From Pseudomonas parafulva (GTDB lineage: Bacteria; Pseudomonadota; Gammaproteobacteria; Pseudomonadales; Pseudomonadaceae): DNA of 64,000 nt. The stretch covers positions 1,240,001-1,304,000 of the forward strand of contig NZ_CP009747.1 of NCBI RefSeq assembly GCF_000800255.1. Direction: 5' to 3'. Under the pieces are notes generated by a model, which worked only from the letters and a program-made list of their open reading frames with translations, had not been told where the DNA came from and did no database searches. A program made the translations under genes and the position numbers. Positions 1 through 10,374 of the stretch are shown here, one piece after another. Numbering within the stretch: position 1 is the first letter of the stretch; the number at the start of each line of letters is the position of its first letter.

Positions 1-821
1 AGATTCCCGACCTGATGGTGCTGGCGGTCGGCATGACTTTCGTGCTGATCATCGGAGGTATCGACCTGTCGGTCGGCTCGGTGCTGGCGTTGGCGGCGTC
101 CACCGTCAGTGTCGCCATTCTCGGCTGGGGCTGGAGCGTGGTGCCCGCCGCGCTGCTGGGCATGGCCATCGCCGCCCTGGCCGGCAGCATCACCGGCGCG
201 GTGACCGTGGCCTGGCGCATTCCCTCGTTCATCGTCTCGCTTGGCGTGCTGGAAATGGCGCGGGGCCTGGCCTATCAGTTCACCGACTCGCGCACTGCCT
301 ACATTGGCGATGCCTTCGCCTGGTTCTCCGACCCCATTGCGTTCGGCATCTCGCCGGCGTTCATCATTGCCTTGCTGGTGATCCTGCTGGCACAACTGGT
401 GCTCACTCGCACCGTATTCGGCCGCTACCTGATCGGTATCGGCACCAACGAAGAAGCGGTGCGCCTGGCTGGTATCGATCCGCGCCCCTATAAAGTGCTG
501 GTGTTCGCCTTGATGGGCCTGCTCGCCGGGCTCGCCGCGTTGTTCCAGATTTCCCGCCTGGAGGCGGCAGACCCCAATGCTGGCTCCGGTCTGGAGCTGC
601 AGGTGATCGCCGCCGTGGTGATCGGTGGCACCAGCCTGATGGGCGGACGCGGCTCGATCATCAGCACCTTCTTCGGCGTGCTGATTATCTCCGTGCTGGC
701 CGCAGGCCTGGCGCAGATCGGCGCCTCCGAGCCGACCAAGCGCATCATCACCGGTGCGGTGATCGTCATCGCCGTGGTCCTCGACACCTACCGCAGCCGG
801 CGCGCGACTCGGCGGAACTGA
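1..821 (+). CDS. rbsC: Ribose ABC transporter permease RbsC (5' end outside window)
   Basis: Inner-membrane permease of the ribose importer, working with RbsA (ATPase) and RbsB (binding protein), which should lie upstream of the window. The frame is open from the first bases, so the N-terminus is missing; about 273 C-terminal residues are present against roughly 320-330 for the family. The protein is strongly hydrophobic with repeated membrane segments. It carries the typical signature GGIDLSVGSVLALA near the start and GGTSLMGGRGS in the last third, both characteristic of the BPD_transp_2 (RbsC/AraH) family. The stop is 3 bases before the rbsR start, so the two are co-transcribed. Family assignment is secure; ribose specificity rests on the rbsR-rbsK-rbsD neighbours. 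Confidence 0.93.
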   Translation, partial: IPDLMVLAVGMTFVLIIGGIDLSVGSVLALAASTVSVAILGWGWSVVPAALLGMAIAALAGSITGAVTVAWRIPSFIVSLGVLEMARGLAYQFTDSRTAYIGDAFAWFSDPIAFGISPAFIIALLVILLAQLVLTRTVFGRYLIGIGTNEEAVRLAGIDPRPYKVLVFALMGLLAGLAALFQISRLEAADPNAGSGLELQVIAAVVIGGTSLMGGRGSIISTFFGVLIISVLAAGLAQIGASEPTKRIITGAVIVIAVVLDTYRSRRATRRN

Positions 822-824
822 ACC

Positions 825-1847
825 ATGGCTACCATCAAAGACGTCGCGGCACTGGCGGGGATTTCCTACACCACTGTGTCCCATGTGCTGAACAAGACCC
901 GTCCGGTCAGCGAACCGGTACGGTTGAAGGTCGAGGCCGCCATTGCCGAGCTGGACTATGTGCCCAGCGCCGTGGCGCGTTCGCTCAAGGCGCGCAGCAC
1001 GGCCACCATCGGCCTGCTGGTGCCAAGCAGCGTCAACCCCTATTTCGCCGAGCTGGCCCGTGGCATCGAGGACGGCTGCGAGCGCAACGGTTACTGCGTG
1101 ATTCTGTGCAACTCCGACGACGACCCGAAGAAGCAGCGTAATTACCTGCGCGTACTGCTGGAGAAGCGCATCGACGGCTTGATCGTCGCCTCGGTGGGCG
1201 AGGATCTGGACCTGCTCCAGAGCCTGGCTGCCGTGCGTACGCCAATCGTCATGGTCGACCGCGCGCTGGAGGGCGTCGACACCGATGTGGTGCGTATCGA
1301 TCACGAACTGGGCGCCTATCTGGCCACCCAGCACCTGCTCGAACTCGGACATGTCGACATTGCCTGCATCGGTGGTCCGGCCAATACCGGGGTTAGCCAA
1401 TTGCGGGTCAACGGTTTTCGCCGGGCCATGGCTGAGGCAGGGCTACCGGTCGCCGAGCAGCAGGTGCTGCATTGCGACTTCACCAGCCCTGGCGGTCACG
1501 CAGCGGCCGCGCAGTTGCTCGATGGTGCGCGGCCCACGGCGATCTTCGCCGGCAACGACATGATCGGCTTCGGCGTGCTGCGGGCGGCGGCCGAGCGCAA
1601 CATCGACGTGCCGGGTCAACTGTCGGTCATCGGCTTCGACGACATCGAACTGAGCCGTTATGTGTATCCGCCGCTGACCACGGTCGGCCAGTCGATCCGT
1701 GAGCTGGGTGACAGTGCTGCGCAATTGCTGTTGTCGCGCATCGTCACCCCGCGCCGCGAGGCGGGTGAGCAACGTATCGTCGCGCCGCGCATCGTGCTGC
1801 GCGAATCCACCGGGCCGCGCCCGGATCTGTTCAATGATTACCGTTAA
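825..1847 (+). CDS. rbsR: LacI-family ribose operon repressor RbsR
   Basis: Predicted repressor of the rbs genes, 340 residues, the usual LacI/GalR length. Residues 1-55 form the LacI helix-turn-helix (MATIKDVAALAGISYTTVSHVLN), followed by a periplasmic-binding-protein-like ligand domain from about residue 60 (ATIGLLVPSSVNPYF) to the end. Ligand-domain hallmarks such as AIFAGNDMIGFGVL and SVIGFDDIELSRY are present. It lies between rbsC and rbsK with gaps of 3 and 9 bases, so it is probably autoregulated inside the operon. Ribose or a ribose phosphate as effector is inferred from context. Confidence 0.92.
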   Translation: MATIKDVAALAGISYTTVSHVLNKTRPVSEPVRLKVEAAIAELDYVPSAVARSLKARSTATIGLLVPSSVNPYFAELARGIEDGCERNGYCVILCNSDDDPKKQRNYLRVLLEKRIDGLIVASVGEDLDLLQSLAAVRTPIVMVDRALEGVDTDVVRIDHELGAYLATQHLLELGHVDIACIGGPANTGVSQLRVNGFRRAMAEAGLPVAEQQVLHCDFTSPGGHAAAAQLLDGARPTAIFAGNDMIGFGVLRAAAERNIDVPGQLSVIGFDDIELSRYVYPPLTTVGQSIRELGDSAAQLLLSRIVTPRREAGEQRIVAPRIVLRESTGPRPDLFNDYR

Positions 1848-1856
1848 GGAACACCC

Positions 1857-2765
1857 ATGCATGCCAAGGTCGTAGTGGTCGGCAGCCTCAACATGGACCT
1901 GGTGGCCCGTGCCGAGCGTTTGCCGCGAGGCGGTGAAACCCTCGCCGGCGACAGTTTCTTCACCGCTCCCGGTGGCAAGGGCGCCAATCAGGCCGTGGCC
2001 GCGGCGCGTCTGGGCGCCAGCGTAGCGATGATCGGCAATGTCGGAGACGATGCCTATGGCCAGCAACTGCGCCAAGCGTTGCAGGACGAAGGTGTCGACT
2101 GCCAGGCGGTGGCCATCTGCGAAGGCGTGTCCAGCGGTGTGGCGCTGATCGTGGTGGATGCTGCAAGTCAGAATGCGATTGTCATCATTGCCGGTGGCAA
2201 CGGTCAGTTGACCGCCGAATCGGTAGAGCGCTTCGACGCCCTGCTGCAGCAAGCCGAGGTGGTTGTCTGCCAGTTGGAGGTGCCGCCGGCCACGGTCGCC
2301 TGGACATTGGCCCGCGGCCGCGAACTGGGCAAGACGGTGATTCTCAATCCTGCACCGGCTAGCGGCCAACTGCCGACAGATTGGTTCGCCCATATCGACT
2401 ACCTGATTCCCAACGAGAGCGAGGCCGAGGCACTGACCGGCCTGCCCGTCACGGACCTGGACAGCGCCCGTCGTGCGGCCGAGCGCCTGCTTGAGTGGGG
2501 CGCGGGCAAGGTCATCGTGACGCTCGGCGCCCAGGGTGCGCTGTTTGTCAGCGCAGCAGGTGACCGGCACTTCCCGGCAAATCGGGTGAATGCTGTGGAT
2601 ACCACGGCGGCCGGCGACACCTTCGTCGGCGGATTCGCTGCCGGGTTGGCCTGCGGCCTGGAGGAGGGTGAAGCGATCGTGCGCGGCCAGCGCGCGGCGG
2701 CGTTGTCGGTCACTCGCGTGGGGGCGCAGCCTTCGATCCCGCATCTTGCGGAGCTGGCGCCATGA
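1857..2765 (+). CDS. rbsK: Ribokinase RbsK
   Basis: Phosphorylates ribose to ribose-5-phosphate with ATP in the cytoplasm. 302 residues, the normal PfkB-family length. The N-terminal substrate region has [16 protein letters not shown] and [15 protein letters not shown]. The catalytic signature DTTAAGDTF is near the C-terminus, with the base Asp at about residue 254; the Ala before AGD is also usual in ribokinases. The last 4 bases overlap the rbsD start (ATGA), indicating translational coupling. Related PfkB sugar kinases are possible on sequence alone, but the operon makes ribokinase the natural call. Confidence 0.93.
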   Translation: MHAKVVVVGSLNMDLVARAERLPRGGETLAGDSFFTAPGGKGANQAVAAARLGASVAMIGNVGDDAYGQQLRQALQDEGVDCQAVAICEGVSSGVALIVVDAASQNAIVIIAGGNGQLTAESVERFDALLQQAEVVVCQLEVPPATVAWTLARGRELGKTVILNPAPASGQLPTDWFAHIDYLIPNESEAEALTGLPVTDLDSARRAAERLLEWGAGKVIVTLGAQGALFVSAAGDRHFPANRVNAVDTTAAGDTFVGGFAAGLACGLEEGEAIVRGQRAAALSVTRVGAQPSIPHLAELAP

Positions 2766-3166
2766 AGAAGACCGCGTTGCTCAATATCGCCTTGTCGCGC
2801 ACCATCGCCGGACTGGGTCACGGCGATGTGCTGGTGATCGGCGATGCCGGTCTGCCCGTGCCGCCGGGAGTCGAGGTGATCGATCTGGCCTTGACGCCAG
2901 GCATTCCGGATTTTGCCAGCGTGCTGCGTGTGGTGCTCAGTGAGATGCAGGTGGAGCGGCATGTGCTGGCCGATGAGATGTTCCAGGCTTCGCCGCCGGG
3001 GTTGGTGGCGGTCGAGGAGCAGCATGCGCTGGGGCTGTTGGGCGCGCGCGAGCGTCTGTCGCACGAGGCATTCAAGGTGCTCAGCCGACGGGCGCGGGCG
3101 GTGATTCGCAGTGGTGAGTGCAAGCCCTACAGCAACATCGCGTTGATTGCCGGTGTGACTTTTTGA
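2762..3166 (+). CDS. rbsD: D-ribose pyranase RbsD
   Basis: Interconverts beta-pyranose and furanose forms of ribose so that ribokinase receives the furanose. 134 residues, standard RbsD/FucU size. Recognisable features are the N-terminal [20 protein letters not shown] with the conserved catalytic His, the [18 protein letters not shown] segment, and the C-terminal [17 protein letters not shown] with the Tyr-Ser-Asn of the active site. It starts inside the rbsK stop codon. A 67-base gap follows before the nucleoside hydrolase gene. Confidence 0.94.
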   Translation: MKKTALLNIALSRTIAGLGHGDVLVIGDAGLPVPPGVEVIDLALTPGIPDFASVLRVVLSEMQVERHVLADEMFQASPPGLVAVEEQHALGLLGARERLSHEAFKVLSRRARAVIRSGECKPYSNIALIAGVTF

Positions 3167-3233
3167 ACCGTATTGTTCGTGCGGTCCGCTTGCCGGGTCG
3201 GAGTTGTTAACCAAGCTGAAGGAGACGAGCTGA

Positions 3234-4253
3234 ATGTCGATCGAAAAAATCAGACGTTTGCTACAAGGAGCAGTGCTGATGTCCACGATAGCCGCCACCG
3301 GTGCCTTCGCCGCCCCGCGCGATTTGATCATCGATACCGACCCCGGTGCCGATGATGTGGTGGCGCTGTTCCTGGCCATGGCCTCGCCAGAGGAACTGAA
3401 GATCCGCGCTATCACCACCGTCGCTGGCAACGTGCGCCTGGACAAGACTTCACGCAACGCCCGCCTGGCCCGCGAGTGGGCCGGGCGCGAAGACATTCCG
3501 GTGTATGCCGGGGCAGGGCGGCCACTGGTGCGCACGCCGATCTACGCGGCCAACGTCCACGGCGAAGAGGGCCTGACCGGTGTCGCCGTGCATGAGCCGC
3601 GTCAACCGCTGGCCAACGGCAATGCTGTGCAATACCTGATCGATACCCTCGATGCGGCTGAGCCCCACAGCATTACCCTGGCCATGCTCGGCCCGCAGAC
3701 CAACCTGGCCTTGGCATTGATCCAGAAGCCGGAGATCGTCAAGGGCATCAAGGAAGTGGTGGTGATGGGCGGCGCCCATTTCAACGGCGGCAACATCACC
3801 CCGGTGGCCGAGTTCAACCTTTACGCCGACCCGCACGCGGCCGAGGTGGTGCTGGCCAGTGGCGTGAAGCTGACGTACCTGCCGCTGGATGTGACCCACA
3901 AGATCATCACCAGCGATGCACGGCTCAAGCAACTGGCCGCCGTTGGCAACGACGCCAGCCGCAAGGTGGTCGACATTCTCAATGCCTACATTCAGTACGA
4001 CATCGAAAAATACGGCATGACCGGCGGCCCGGTGCACGATGCCACAGTCATCGCTTACCTGCTGGAGCCGGGGCTGTTCAGTGGGCGCCAGGTCCACATG
4101 AGCGTCGACAGCCGTGAAGGGCCGACCTTCGGTCAGACGGTGGCCGACTGGTATGGCGTGCTGGAGCAGCCGGCTAACGTGACCTGGATCGAAGAGGGCA
4201 ACGCGCAGGGCTTCTTCGATCTGCTCAGCGCGCGCCTGGCTCGTTTGAAATGA
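3234..4253 (+). CDS. Exported inosine/uridine-type nucleoside hydrolase
   Basis: Splits the N-glycosidic bond of nucleosides to give base and ribose. 339 residues, about 25 more than cytosolic family members because of an N-terminal signal peptide: basic start, hydrophobic stretch, and an Ala-rich cleavage site near AFA-AP around residue 27. Directly after it comes the Ca-binding signature DTDPGADDVVAL that defines the family. Later motifs include NLYADPHAAEVVL and GGPVHDATVIAYLL, holding the second Asp region. The start ATG has a purine-rich Shine-Dalgarno (AAGGAGACGAG) just upstream. Position after rbsD suggests periplasmic release of ribose for import by RbsABC. The signal peptide is visible; the substrate range is inferred. 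Confidence 0.88.
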   Translation: MSIEKIRRLLQGAVLMSTIAATGAFAAPRDLIIDTDPGADDVVALFLAMASPEELKIRAITTVAGNVRLDKTSRNARLAREWAGREDIPVYAGAGRPLVRTPIYAANVHGEEGLTGVAVHEPRQPLANGNAVQYLIDTLDAAEPHSITLAMLGPQTNLALALIQKPEIVKGIKEVVVMGGAHFNGGNITPVAEFNLYADPHAAEVVLASGVKLTYLPLDVTHKIITSDARLKQLAAVGNDASRKVVDILNAYIQYDIEKYGMTGGPVHDATVIAYLLEPGLFSGRQVHMSVDSREGPTFGQTVADWYGVLEQPANVTWIEEGNAQGFFDLLSARLARLK

Positions 4254-4437
4254 TCGTTTGCGGCGCGTAGCGCTCGAACACCTGTTCGATGAAGCCGCGT
4301 GCCGCTTCCCCACCGCGTTCGCGTACCAGCAAATCGACGGCGATCAACAGCAGTTCCTCCGGTGTACTTGGGCTGTAGGCACTTTGGCCCTCGGCCCATT
4401 TGACCTTGATGTCGGCGACGATGCTGTGACTGTTCAT
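4225..4437 (-). CDS. Small conserved hypothetical protein, 70 aa
   Basis: A 70-residue frame starting MNSHSIVADIKVKWAEGQ, with a predicted helical core (TPEELLLIAVDLLVRERGG) and no signal peptide or membrane segment. The internal ATG at 4437 is preferred to an upstream ATG because the upstream stretch is low-complexity Ser/Pro. Its 3' end overlaps the 3' end of the nucleoside hydrolase gene by 29 bases in convergent orientation. I do not recognise a domain. The Shine-Dalgarno is weak, so this is a moderate call. Confidence 0.55.
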   Translation of the reverse strand: MNSHSIVADIKVKWAEGQSAYSPSTPEELLLIAVDLLVRERGGEAARGFIEQVFERYAPQTIISNEPGAR

Positions 4438-4705
4438 GGATGTACTCGCGAAGCTGCTGGAGCCTGGGTCGGAGGGAGGAGGCTGACGCACTCCACGGCG
4501 CGCCAGTAGACCATGCCTGTGCTGTTGGCGCGCTGCGACCTAAGCATAAGTCCCCAGCGTGCCGCCACCAAGGGTGCGATGCAAAATCCCGTCACGATTG
4601 CATTTCGCTTCGCTTGATGGGCTGAGGCAGACTTAGGCGGTTTTGCAACGAACTGTAAGCATCACGGTCGCATATGACAGTTCCCAAGATCGATTAGGAG
4701 GATTC

Positions 4706-5029
4706 ATGTTCCGTACTCGCGTTTCCCTGGCAGCCCTGCTGGTTGCAGCGGCACTGGCTGGCTGCAGCACCGGTGGCTCGTCTGATGCTGCCGGTACTGC
4801 CCCTGTTGCCGCAGCAGGCGGCGATGGCCGTTGCAGTGCCAGCGGCGCCGACTTCACTGTTGGCAAGCCCGGCACGCCAGAGCTGCTCGAGCAGGCACGC
4901 AAAGCCAGTGGTGCGCAGATCGCGCGAATCCTCAAGCCGCAGGACGTGGTTACGCTTGAGTACCGTTCCGAGCGTCTGAACCTGAATGTCGATCAGCAGG
5001 GCAGAGTGGTACGCGCCAACTGTGGCTGA
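4706..5029 (+). CDS. Lipoprotein with I78-type peptidase inhibitor domain
   Basis: 107-residue predicted lipoprotein. The signal peptide MFRTRVSLAALLVAAALAGC ends in a good lipobox (LAGC). After a low-complexity linker (TGGSSDAAGTAPVAAAGG) comes a domain with two cysteines, C near its start and CG at the extreme C-terminus, plus GKPGTPELLEQARKASGA, ARILKPQDVVTLEYRSERLN and VDQQGRVV. This pattern matches the I78 serine-protease inhibitor family. The start is fixed by AGGAGG seven bases upstream; an earlier ATG at 4643 would place residues before the signal peptide. A strong hairpin terminator follows. The likely role is envelope protection from proteases. Confidence 0.8.
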   Translation: MFRTRVSLAALLVAAALAGCSTGGSSDAAGTAPVAAAGGDGRCSASGADFTVGKPGTPELLEQARKASGAQIARILKPQDVVTLEYRSERLNLNVDQQGRVVRANCG

Positions 5030-5044
5030 GTGACAGTCGCCCAC

Positions 5045-5076
5045 AAAAAAACCCGCCGATGAAGGCGGGTTTTTTA
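5045..5076. terminator. Bidirectional rho-independent terminator
   Basis: Stem ACCCGCC / GGCGGGT with loop GATGAA, flanked by an A-tract on the left and a T-tract on the right. It can terminate the lipoprotein gene from the left and the cold-shock gene from the right. Confidence 0.9.
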
Positions 5077-5090
5077 CTGCAGCGACCGAA

Positions 5091-5303
5091 TTACTCCGGA
5101 CGAACCTGAGCAGCCTGCATGCCCTTCTGGCCTTTTTCGGCGACGAAGGAAACAGTTTGACCTTCTTTCAGGCTCTTGAAGCCGTCAGACTCGATGGCCT
5201 TGAAGTGAACGAACAGGTCGTCGCCGCCGCCAGCTGGAGTGATGAAGCCGTAGCCTTTCTCATCATTGAACCATTTGACGGTGCCTTGTTGGCGGTTGGA
5301 CAT
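5091..5303 (-). CDS. Cold-shock protein, CspA family
   Basis: 70-residue single-domain nucleic-acid-binding protein. The cold-shock domain carries RNP1 (KGYGFITP) and RNP2 (DLFVHF), the conserved W in VKWFNDEKG, and an [15 protein letters not shown] tail. It would bind single-stranded RNA or DNA and act as an RNA chaperone or antiterminator. The family has several paralogues in Pseudomonas, so I give no gene letter. The 5' side has a leader of more than 100 bases before the next gene, as often seen for csp genes. Confidence 0.93.
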   Translation of the reverse strand: MSNRQQGTVKWFNDEKGYGFITPAGGGDDLFVHFKAIESDGFKSLKEGQTVSFVAEKGQKGMQAAQVRPE

Positions 5304-5463
5304 GAGGTGAATCTCCAGAACATTTAGTTTTTCAGTGGTGCAATGTGGCCGGGGCTACATGCGCACCGGCAACATCATAGTCTAATTCTGCTTATGTAGC
5401 GCCGTTTACCTTAGCTCGATACTGATCTAGCGCAAGCTAGGAGTGATCGGCAGCGTGTCCACG

Positions 5464-5772
5464 TCACTGCTTGTCTTTCATGCAGGCTTCCTGCACAACC
5501 ATCTGTGCTTTCTGCATCAAGGGTGCGTCTACGCCATCCTTGCTATCGAGATCCTTGATCTCTTTATCGCTGAGCTTGGCCTTGAGGGCGGTGGCGCCGC
5601 ATTCGCAGTGCTTCTTGGCATCAGCAGCGCTCAAACCCTGGGCGGTGGCGGCTGGCTGGCATTGAGCCATATACGCCTGTTCCCCGCCTGGCGGAAATTT
5701 ACCTGCATGGGCAGCCAGCGGCAGCAGCAATACGCTCGCAGCGCACGCGGCCAGAAGAGACTGAACTCGCAT
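5464..5772 (-). CDS. Small exported cysteine-containing hypothetical protein
   Basis: 102 residues with a clear Sec signal peptide (MRVQSLLAACAASVLLLPLAAHA) and predicted cleavage at AHA-GK. The mature part of about 79 residues has four cysteines (AQCQ, HCEC, EACM), suggesting disulfides or metal binding in the periplasm, and a charged helical middle (LKAKLSDKEIKDLDSKDG). An AAGGAG Shine-Dalgarno precedes the start. No domain is recognised. It is transcribed away from thrS, leaving a 327-base divergent intergenic region. Confidence 0.72.
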   Translation of the reverse strand: MRVQSLLAACAASVLLLPLAAHAGKFPPGGEQAYMAQCQPAATAQGLSAADAKKHCECGATALKAKLSDKEIKDLDSKDGVDAPLMQKAQMVVQEACMKDKQ

Positions 5773-5975
5773 AACCAGACACTCCTTGGTTTAGGTCTCA
5801 TCAAGAGTAGGATGCTTCAGTCCGTCTGATAGGATTTTTTCCCCACAAGTTCACCCTCTCGTGTAATTTCCAAATATTTCTGCGATATCTGCAACCTGCG
5901 TGCTAGCATGCCCGGCTTGCAGCTCAACCCTTGCAGCTCGCAACTTTTTTCCAGTCACTCTGGTTCGTCCCTGAA

Positions 5976-6080
5976 AGGCCGAAAGGCTTCTGCCACTGTG
6001 AGGCAGGCTCTCCCACGGGAAAGTCAGGTCGGATCTTGTACTGGCTCATCCCAACCCACGTGACCTTTGGTAGGGGTCAC
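5976..6080 (+). promoter_or_regulatory. Possible structured 5' leader of thrS
   Basis: The 327-base region 5773-6099 between the divergent genes contains a direct repeat TTGCAGCTC (5917-5925 and 5931-5939). A run of small hairpins precedes thrS: AGGCC-GAAA-GGCTT (5976-5989), CTGCC-ACTGTGA-GGCAG (5990-6006), and an arm pair GTGACC / GGTCAC (6060-6080) just before the Shine-Dalgarno AGGAGAGGAGG. Regulation of thrS through leader structure is known in E. coli; here it is only inferred. Confidence 0.35.
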
Positions 6081-6099
6081 CACTAGGAGAGGAGGCGCC

Positions 6100-8022
6100 A
6101 TGCCCACCATTACTCTTCCCGATGGCAGTCAACGTTCATTCGACAAGGCCGTAACCGTAGCCGAAGTCGCCGCCTCCATTGGCGCAGGTCTGGCCAAGGC
6201 CACCCTGGCCGGCAAGGTAGACGGCAAGCTGGTCGACGCGTGCGACCTGATCGAACGCGATGCCACCCTGCAGATCATCACCCCCAAAGACGAAGAGGGA
6301 CTGGAGATCATCCGTCACTCGTGCGCCCACCTCATTGGCCACGCGGTGAAGCAGCTGTACCCCACCGCCAGGATGGTGATCGGCCCGGTGATCGACGAGG
6401 GCTTCTATTACGACATCGCCTACGAGCGTCCTTTCACGCCCGAGGACCTCGCCGCCATCGAACAGCGCATGCATCAACTGATCGACAAAGACTACGACGT
6501 CGTCAAGAAGATGACTCCACGTGCCGATGTCATCGATGTGTTCACTGCCCGCGGCGAAGACTACAAGCTGCGTCTGGTCGAAGACATGCCGGACGAACAG
6601 GCCATGGGCCTGTACTACCACGAAGAATACGTCGACATGTGCCGTGGTCCGCACGTGCCGAACACGCGCTTCCTCAAAGCGTTCAAGCTGACCAAGTTGT
6701 CTGGCGCCTACTGGCGTGGCGATGCCAAGAATGAGCAGTTGCAGCGTGTGTACGGCACCGCCTGGGCTGACAAGAAGCAGTTGGCGGCCTATATCCAGCG
6801 TATCGAAGAAGCTGAAAAGCGCGATCACCGCAAGATCGGCAAGCAGCTCGACCTCTTCCACCTGCAGGAAGAGGCTCCAGGCATGGTGTTCTGGCACGCC
6901 AACGGCTGGACGGTGTACCAAGTACTCGAGCAGTACATGCGTCAGGTTCAGCGTGAGAACGGCTACCAGGAAATCAAGACCCCGCAAGTGGTCGACCGTA
7001 TTCTTTGGGAGCGTTCCGGGCACTGGTCCAACTATGCCGAGAACATGTTCACCACGTCGTCGGAGAATCGTGACTACGCGGTGAAGCCGATGAACTGCCC
7101 TTGCCATGTGCAGGTGTTCAACCAGGGCCTGAAGTCCTACCGTGACCTGCCGCTGCGCTTGGCGGAATTCGGTGCGTGCCACCGCAATGAGCCCTCGGGT
7201 GCGCTGCACGGCATCATGCGTGTGCGTGGCTTCGTGCAGGACGATGCACATATCTTCTGCACCGAAGAGCAGGTGAAGAAGGAGGCGGCCGACTTCATCA
7301 AGCTCACCCTGGACGTGTACAAAGACTTTGGCTTCACCGATGTCGCCATGAAGCTGTCCACTCGTCCGGCCAAGCGCGTCGGTTCCGAAGAGTTGTGGGA
7401 TCGCGCTGAAGGTGCGCTGGCAGACGCGTTGAATGAATCCGGTCTGGAGTGGGAGTACCAGCCAGGCGAGGGTGCCTTCTACGGTCCGAAGATCGAGTTC
7501 ACCCTGCGCGACTGCCTGGGTCGTAACTGGCAGTGCGGTACGCTGCAGTACGACCCGAACCTGCCGGAGCGCCTGGACGCCAGTTACATCGCCGAAGACA
7601 ACGCGCGCAAGCGTCCGGTGATGCTGCACCGTGCCATCCTCGGCTCGTTCGAGCGCTTCATCGGCATGCTCATCGAGCACTATGCCGGTGTGTTCCCGGC
7701 TTGGCTCGCGCCGACCCAGGCGGTGATCATGAACATCACCGACAAACAGGCTGATTTTGCCCTTGAAGTGGAAAAATCCCTGAACGGTAGCGGTTTCCGT
7801 GCCAAGTCCGACTTGAGAAATGAGAAGATCGGCTTTAAAATCCGCGAGCATACTTTGCTCAAGGTCCCGTACCTTTTGGTTATAGGGGATCGCGAAGTCG
7901 AAACGCAAACCGTCGCTGTGCGGACTCGCGAAGGCGCAGACCTGGGCTCCATGCCCGTCGCCCAGTTCGTTGAGCTCCTGTCGCATGCGGTTTCCCGGCG
8001 TGGTCGCCAAGAATCGGAGTAA
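6100..8022 (+). CDS. thrS: Threonine-tRNA ligase
   Basis: Charges tRNA-Thr in the cytoplasm. 640 residues from the ATG at 6100, the normal ThrRS length. This start is chosen over one 33 bases upstream because AGGAGAGGAGG sits directly before it and [14 protein letters not shown] is the usual N-terminus. Order: TGS domain (1-62), editing domain with [12 protein letters not shown] (about 75-85), class II catalytic core with the zinc cysteine in [10 protein letters not shown], motif 2 region [22 protein letters not shown], and the C-terminal anticodon-binding domain. Its TAA overlaps an ATG 6 bases before the likely infC start, giving coupling with infC. Confidence 0.97.
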   Translation: MPTITLPDGSQRSFDKAVTVAEVAASIGAGLAKATLAGKVDGKLVDACDLIERDATLQIITPKDEEGLEIIRHSCAHLIGHAVKQLYPTARMVIGPVIDEGFYYDIAYERPFTPEDLAAIEQRMHQLIDKDYDVVKKMTPRADVIDVFTARGEDYKLRLVEDMPDEQAMGLYYHEEYVDMCRGPHVPNTRFLKAFKLTKLSGAYWRGDAKNEQLQRVYGTAWADKKQLAAYIQRIEEAEKRDHRKIGKQLDLFHLQEEAPGMVFWHANGWTVYQVLEQYMRQVQRENGYQEIKTPQVVDRILWERSGHWSNYAENMFTTSSENRDYAVKPMNCPCHVQVFNQGLKSYRDLPLRLAEFGACHRNEPSGALHGIMRVRGFVQDDAHIFCTEEQVKKEAADFIKLTLDVYKDFGFTDVAMKLSTRPAKRVGSEELWDRAEGALADALNESGLEWEYQPGEGAFYGPKIEFTLRDCLGRNWQCGTLQYDPNLPERLDASYIAEDNARKRPVMLHRAILGSFERFIGMLIEHYAGVFPAWLAPTQAVIMNITDKQADFALEVEKSLNGSGFRAKSDLRNEKIGFKIREHTLLKVPYLLVIGDREVETQTVAVRTREGADLGSMPVAQFVELLSHAVSRRGRQESE

Positions 8023-8027
8023 TGACT

Positions 8028-8573
8028 ATTAAGCGTGAAATGAGAAACGATAAACGAACTGCACCGAAAGCCCCGATCAACGAGAATATCTCGGCACGCG
8101 AGGTTCGGTTAATTGGCGCTGACGGCGAGCAGATTGGCATCGTCTCGATTGATGAAGCGCTTCGAATCGCTGATGAAGCGAAGCTGGATCTGGTGGAGAT
8201 TTCCGCCGACGCTGTCCCGCCTGTCTGCAAGGTGATGGACTACGGCAAGCATCTCTTCGAGAAGAAGAAGCAAGCCAACGAAGCGAAGAAAAACCAGAAG
8301 CAGATCCAGATTAAAGAAATCAAGTTTCGTCCAGGGACGGAAGAAGGGGATTACCAGGTAAAACTACGCAACCTGGTACGTTTCCTTAGCGATGGGGACA
8401 AGGCCAAGATCTCTCTGAGATTCCGCGGCCGCGAGATGGCCCACCAGGAGCTGGGTATGGAGCTGTTGAAGCGGGTCGAAGCCGACCTTGCCGAATACGG
8501 TTCCGTTGAACAGCATCCTAAGATGGAAGGACGCCAGCTTATGATGGTCATCGCTCCCAAAAAGAAGAAGTAA
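8028..8573 (+). CDS. infC: Translation initiation factor IF-3 with AUU start codon
   Basis: Binds the 30S subunit and checks start codon and initiator tRNA. About 181 residues, ending with the conserved [15 protein letters not shown]-domain [25 protein letters not shown], linker rich in Lys ([16 protein letters not shown]), C-domain [22 protein letters not shown]. An ATG at 8022 is in frame but only 2 bases from the GGAG at 8016-8019. The ATT at 8028 lies 8 bases from it and aligns with the known AUU start of E. coli infC (Ile-Lys...). I therefore place the start at ATT, which would allow IF-3 autoregulation. Alternative start: 8022. Confidence 0.93.
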   Translation: MKREMRNDKRTAPKAPINENISAREVRLIGADGEQIGIVSIDEALRIADEAKLDLVEISADAVPPVCKVMDYGKHLFEKKKQANEAKKNQKQIQIKEIKFRPGTEEGDYQVKLRNLVRFLSDGDKAKISLRFRGREMAHQELGMELLKRVEADLAEYGSVEQHPKMEGRQLMMVIAPKKKK

Positions 8574-8634
8574 TCTCCCGGGCACGGCAGGCCTGATGAT
8601 TATTGTGTAATTTTATCGAATGCGGAGTTCCAAC

Positions 8635-8829
8635 ATGCCAAAAATGAAAACCAAGAGCGGTGCTGCGAAGCGTTTCCTGAAAACAGCTTCCGGCTTCAAG
8701 CACAAGCACGCTTTCAAGAGCCACATCCTGACCAAAATGTCGACCAAGCGTAAGCGTCAACTGCGCGGTGCCAGCTTGCTGCACCCGTCTGACGTGGCAA
8801 AAGTCGAGCGCATGCTGCGCGTACGTTAA
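8635..8829 (+). CDS. rpmI: 50S ribosomal protein L35
   Basis: 64-residue, highly basic ribosomal protein with the standard start [14 protein letters not shown] and tail [21 protein letters not shown]. The ATG at 8635 follows GGAGTTCCAAC. It sits between infC and rplT as in most gammaproteobacteria, 61 bases after infC and 28 before rplT. Confidence 0.97.
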   Translation: MPKMKTKSGAAKRFLKTASGFKHKHAFKSHILTKMSTKRKRQLRGASLLHPSDVAKVERMLRVR

Positions 8830-8857
8830 TTTCGGTCAAAGATAGAGGAAGTTACTC

Positions 8858-10341
<1,484 letters not shown>

Positions 10342-10374
10342 GCCACACCTCGACGCAATCTTCAGGAGAACAGC

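Noticed and set aside
6136..8010. A 624-codon open frame antisense to thrS
   Set aside because: It mirrors the codon pattern of the real gene in high-GC DNA, has no ribosome site, and its composition (Val/His/Gln-rich) is that of a shadow frame. The same applies to long antisense frames over rbsK, pheS-pheT (9466-11334), ggt and the histidine kinases.
8022..8024. ATG as the infC start
   Set aside because: Only 2 bases from the Shine-Dalgarno; the ATT 6 bases later has proper spacing and matches the known AUU start. Kept as an alternative.
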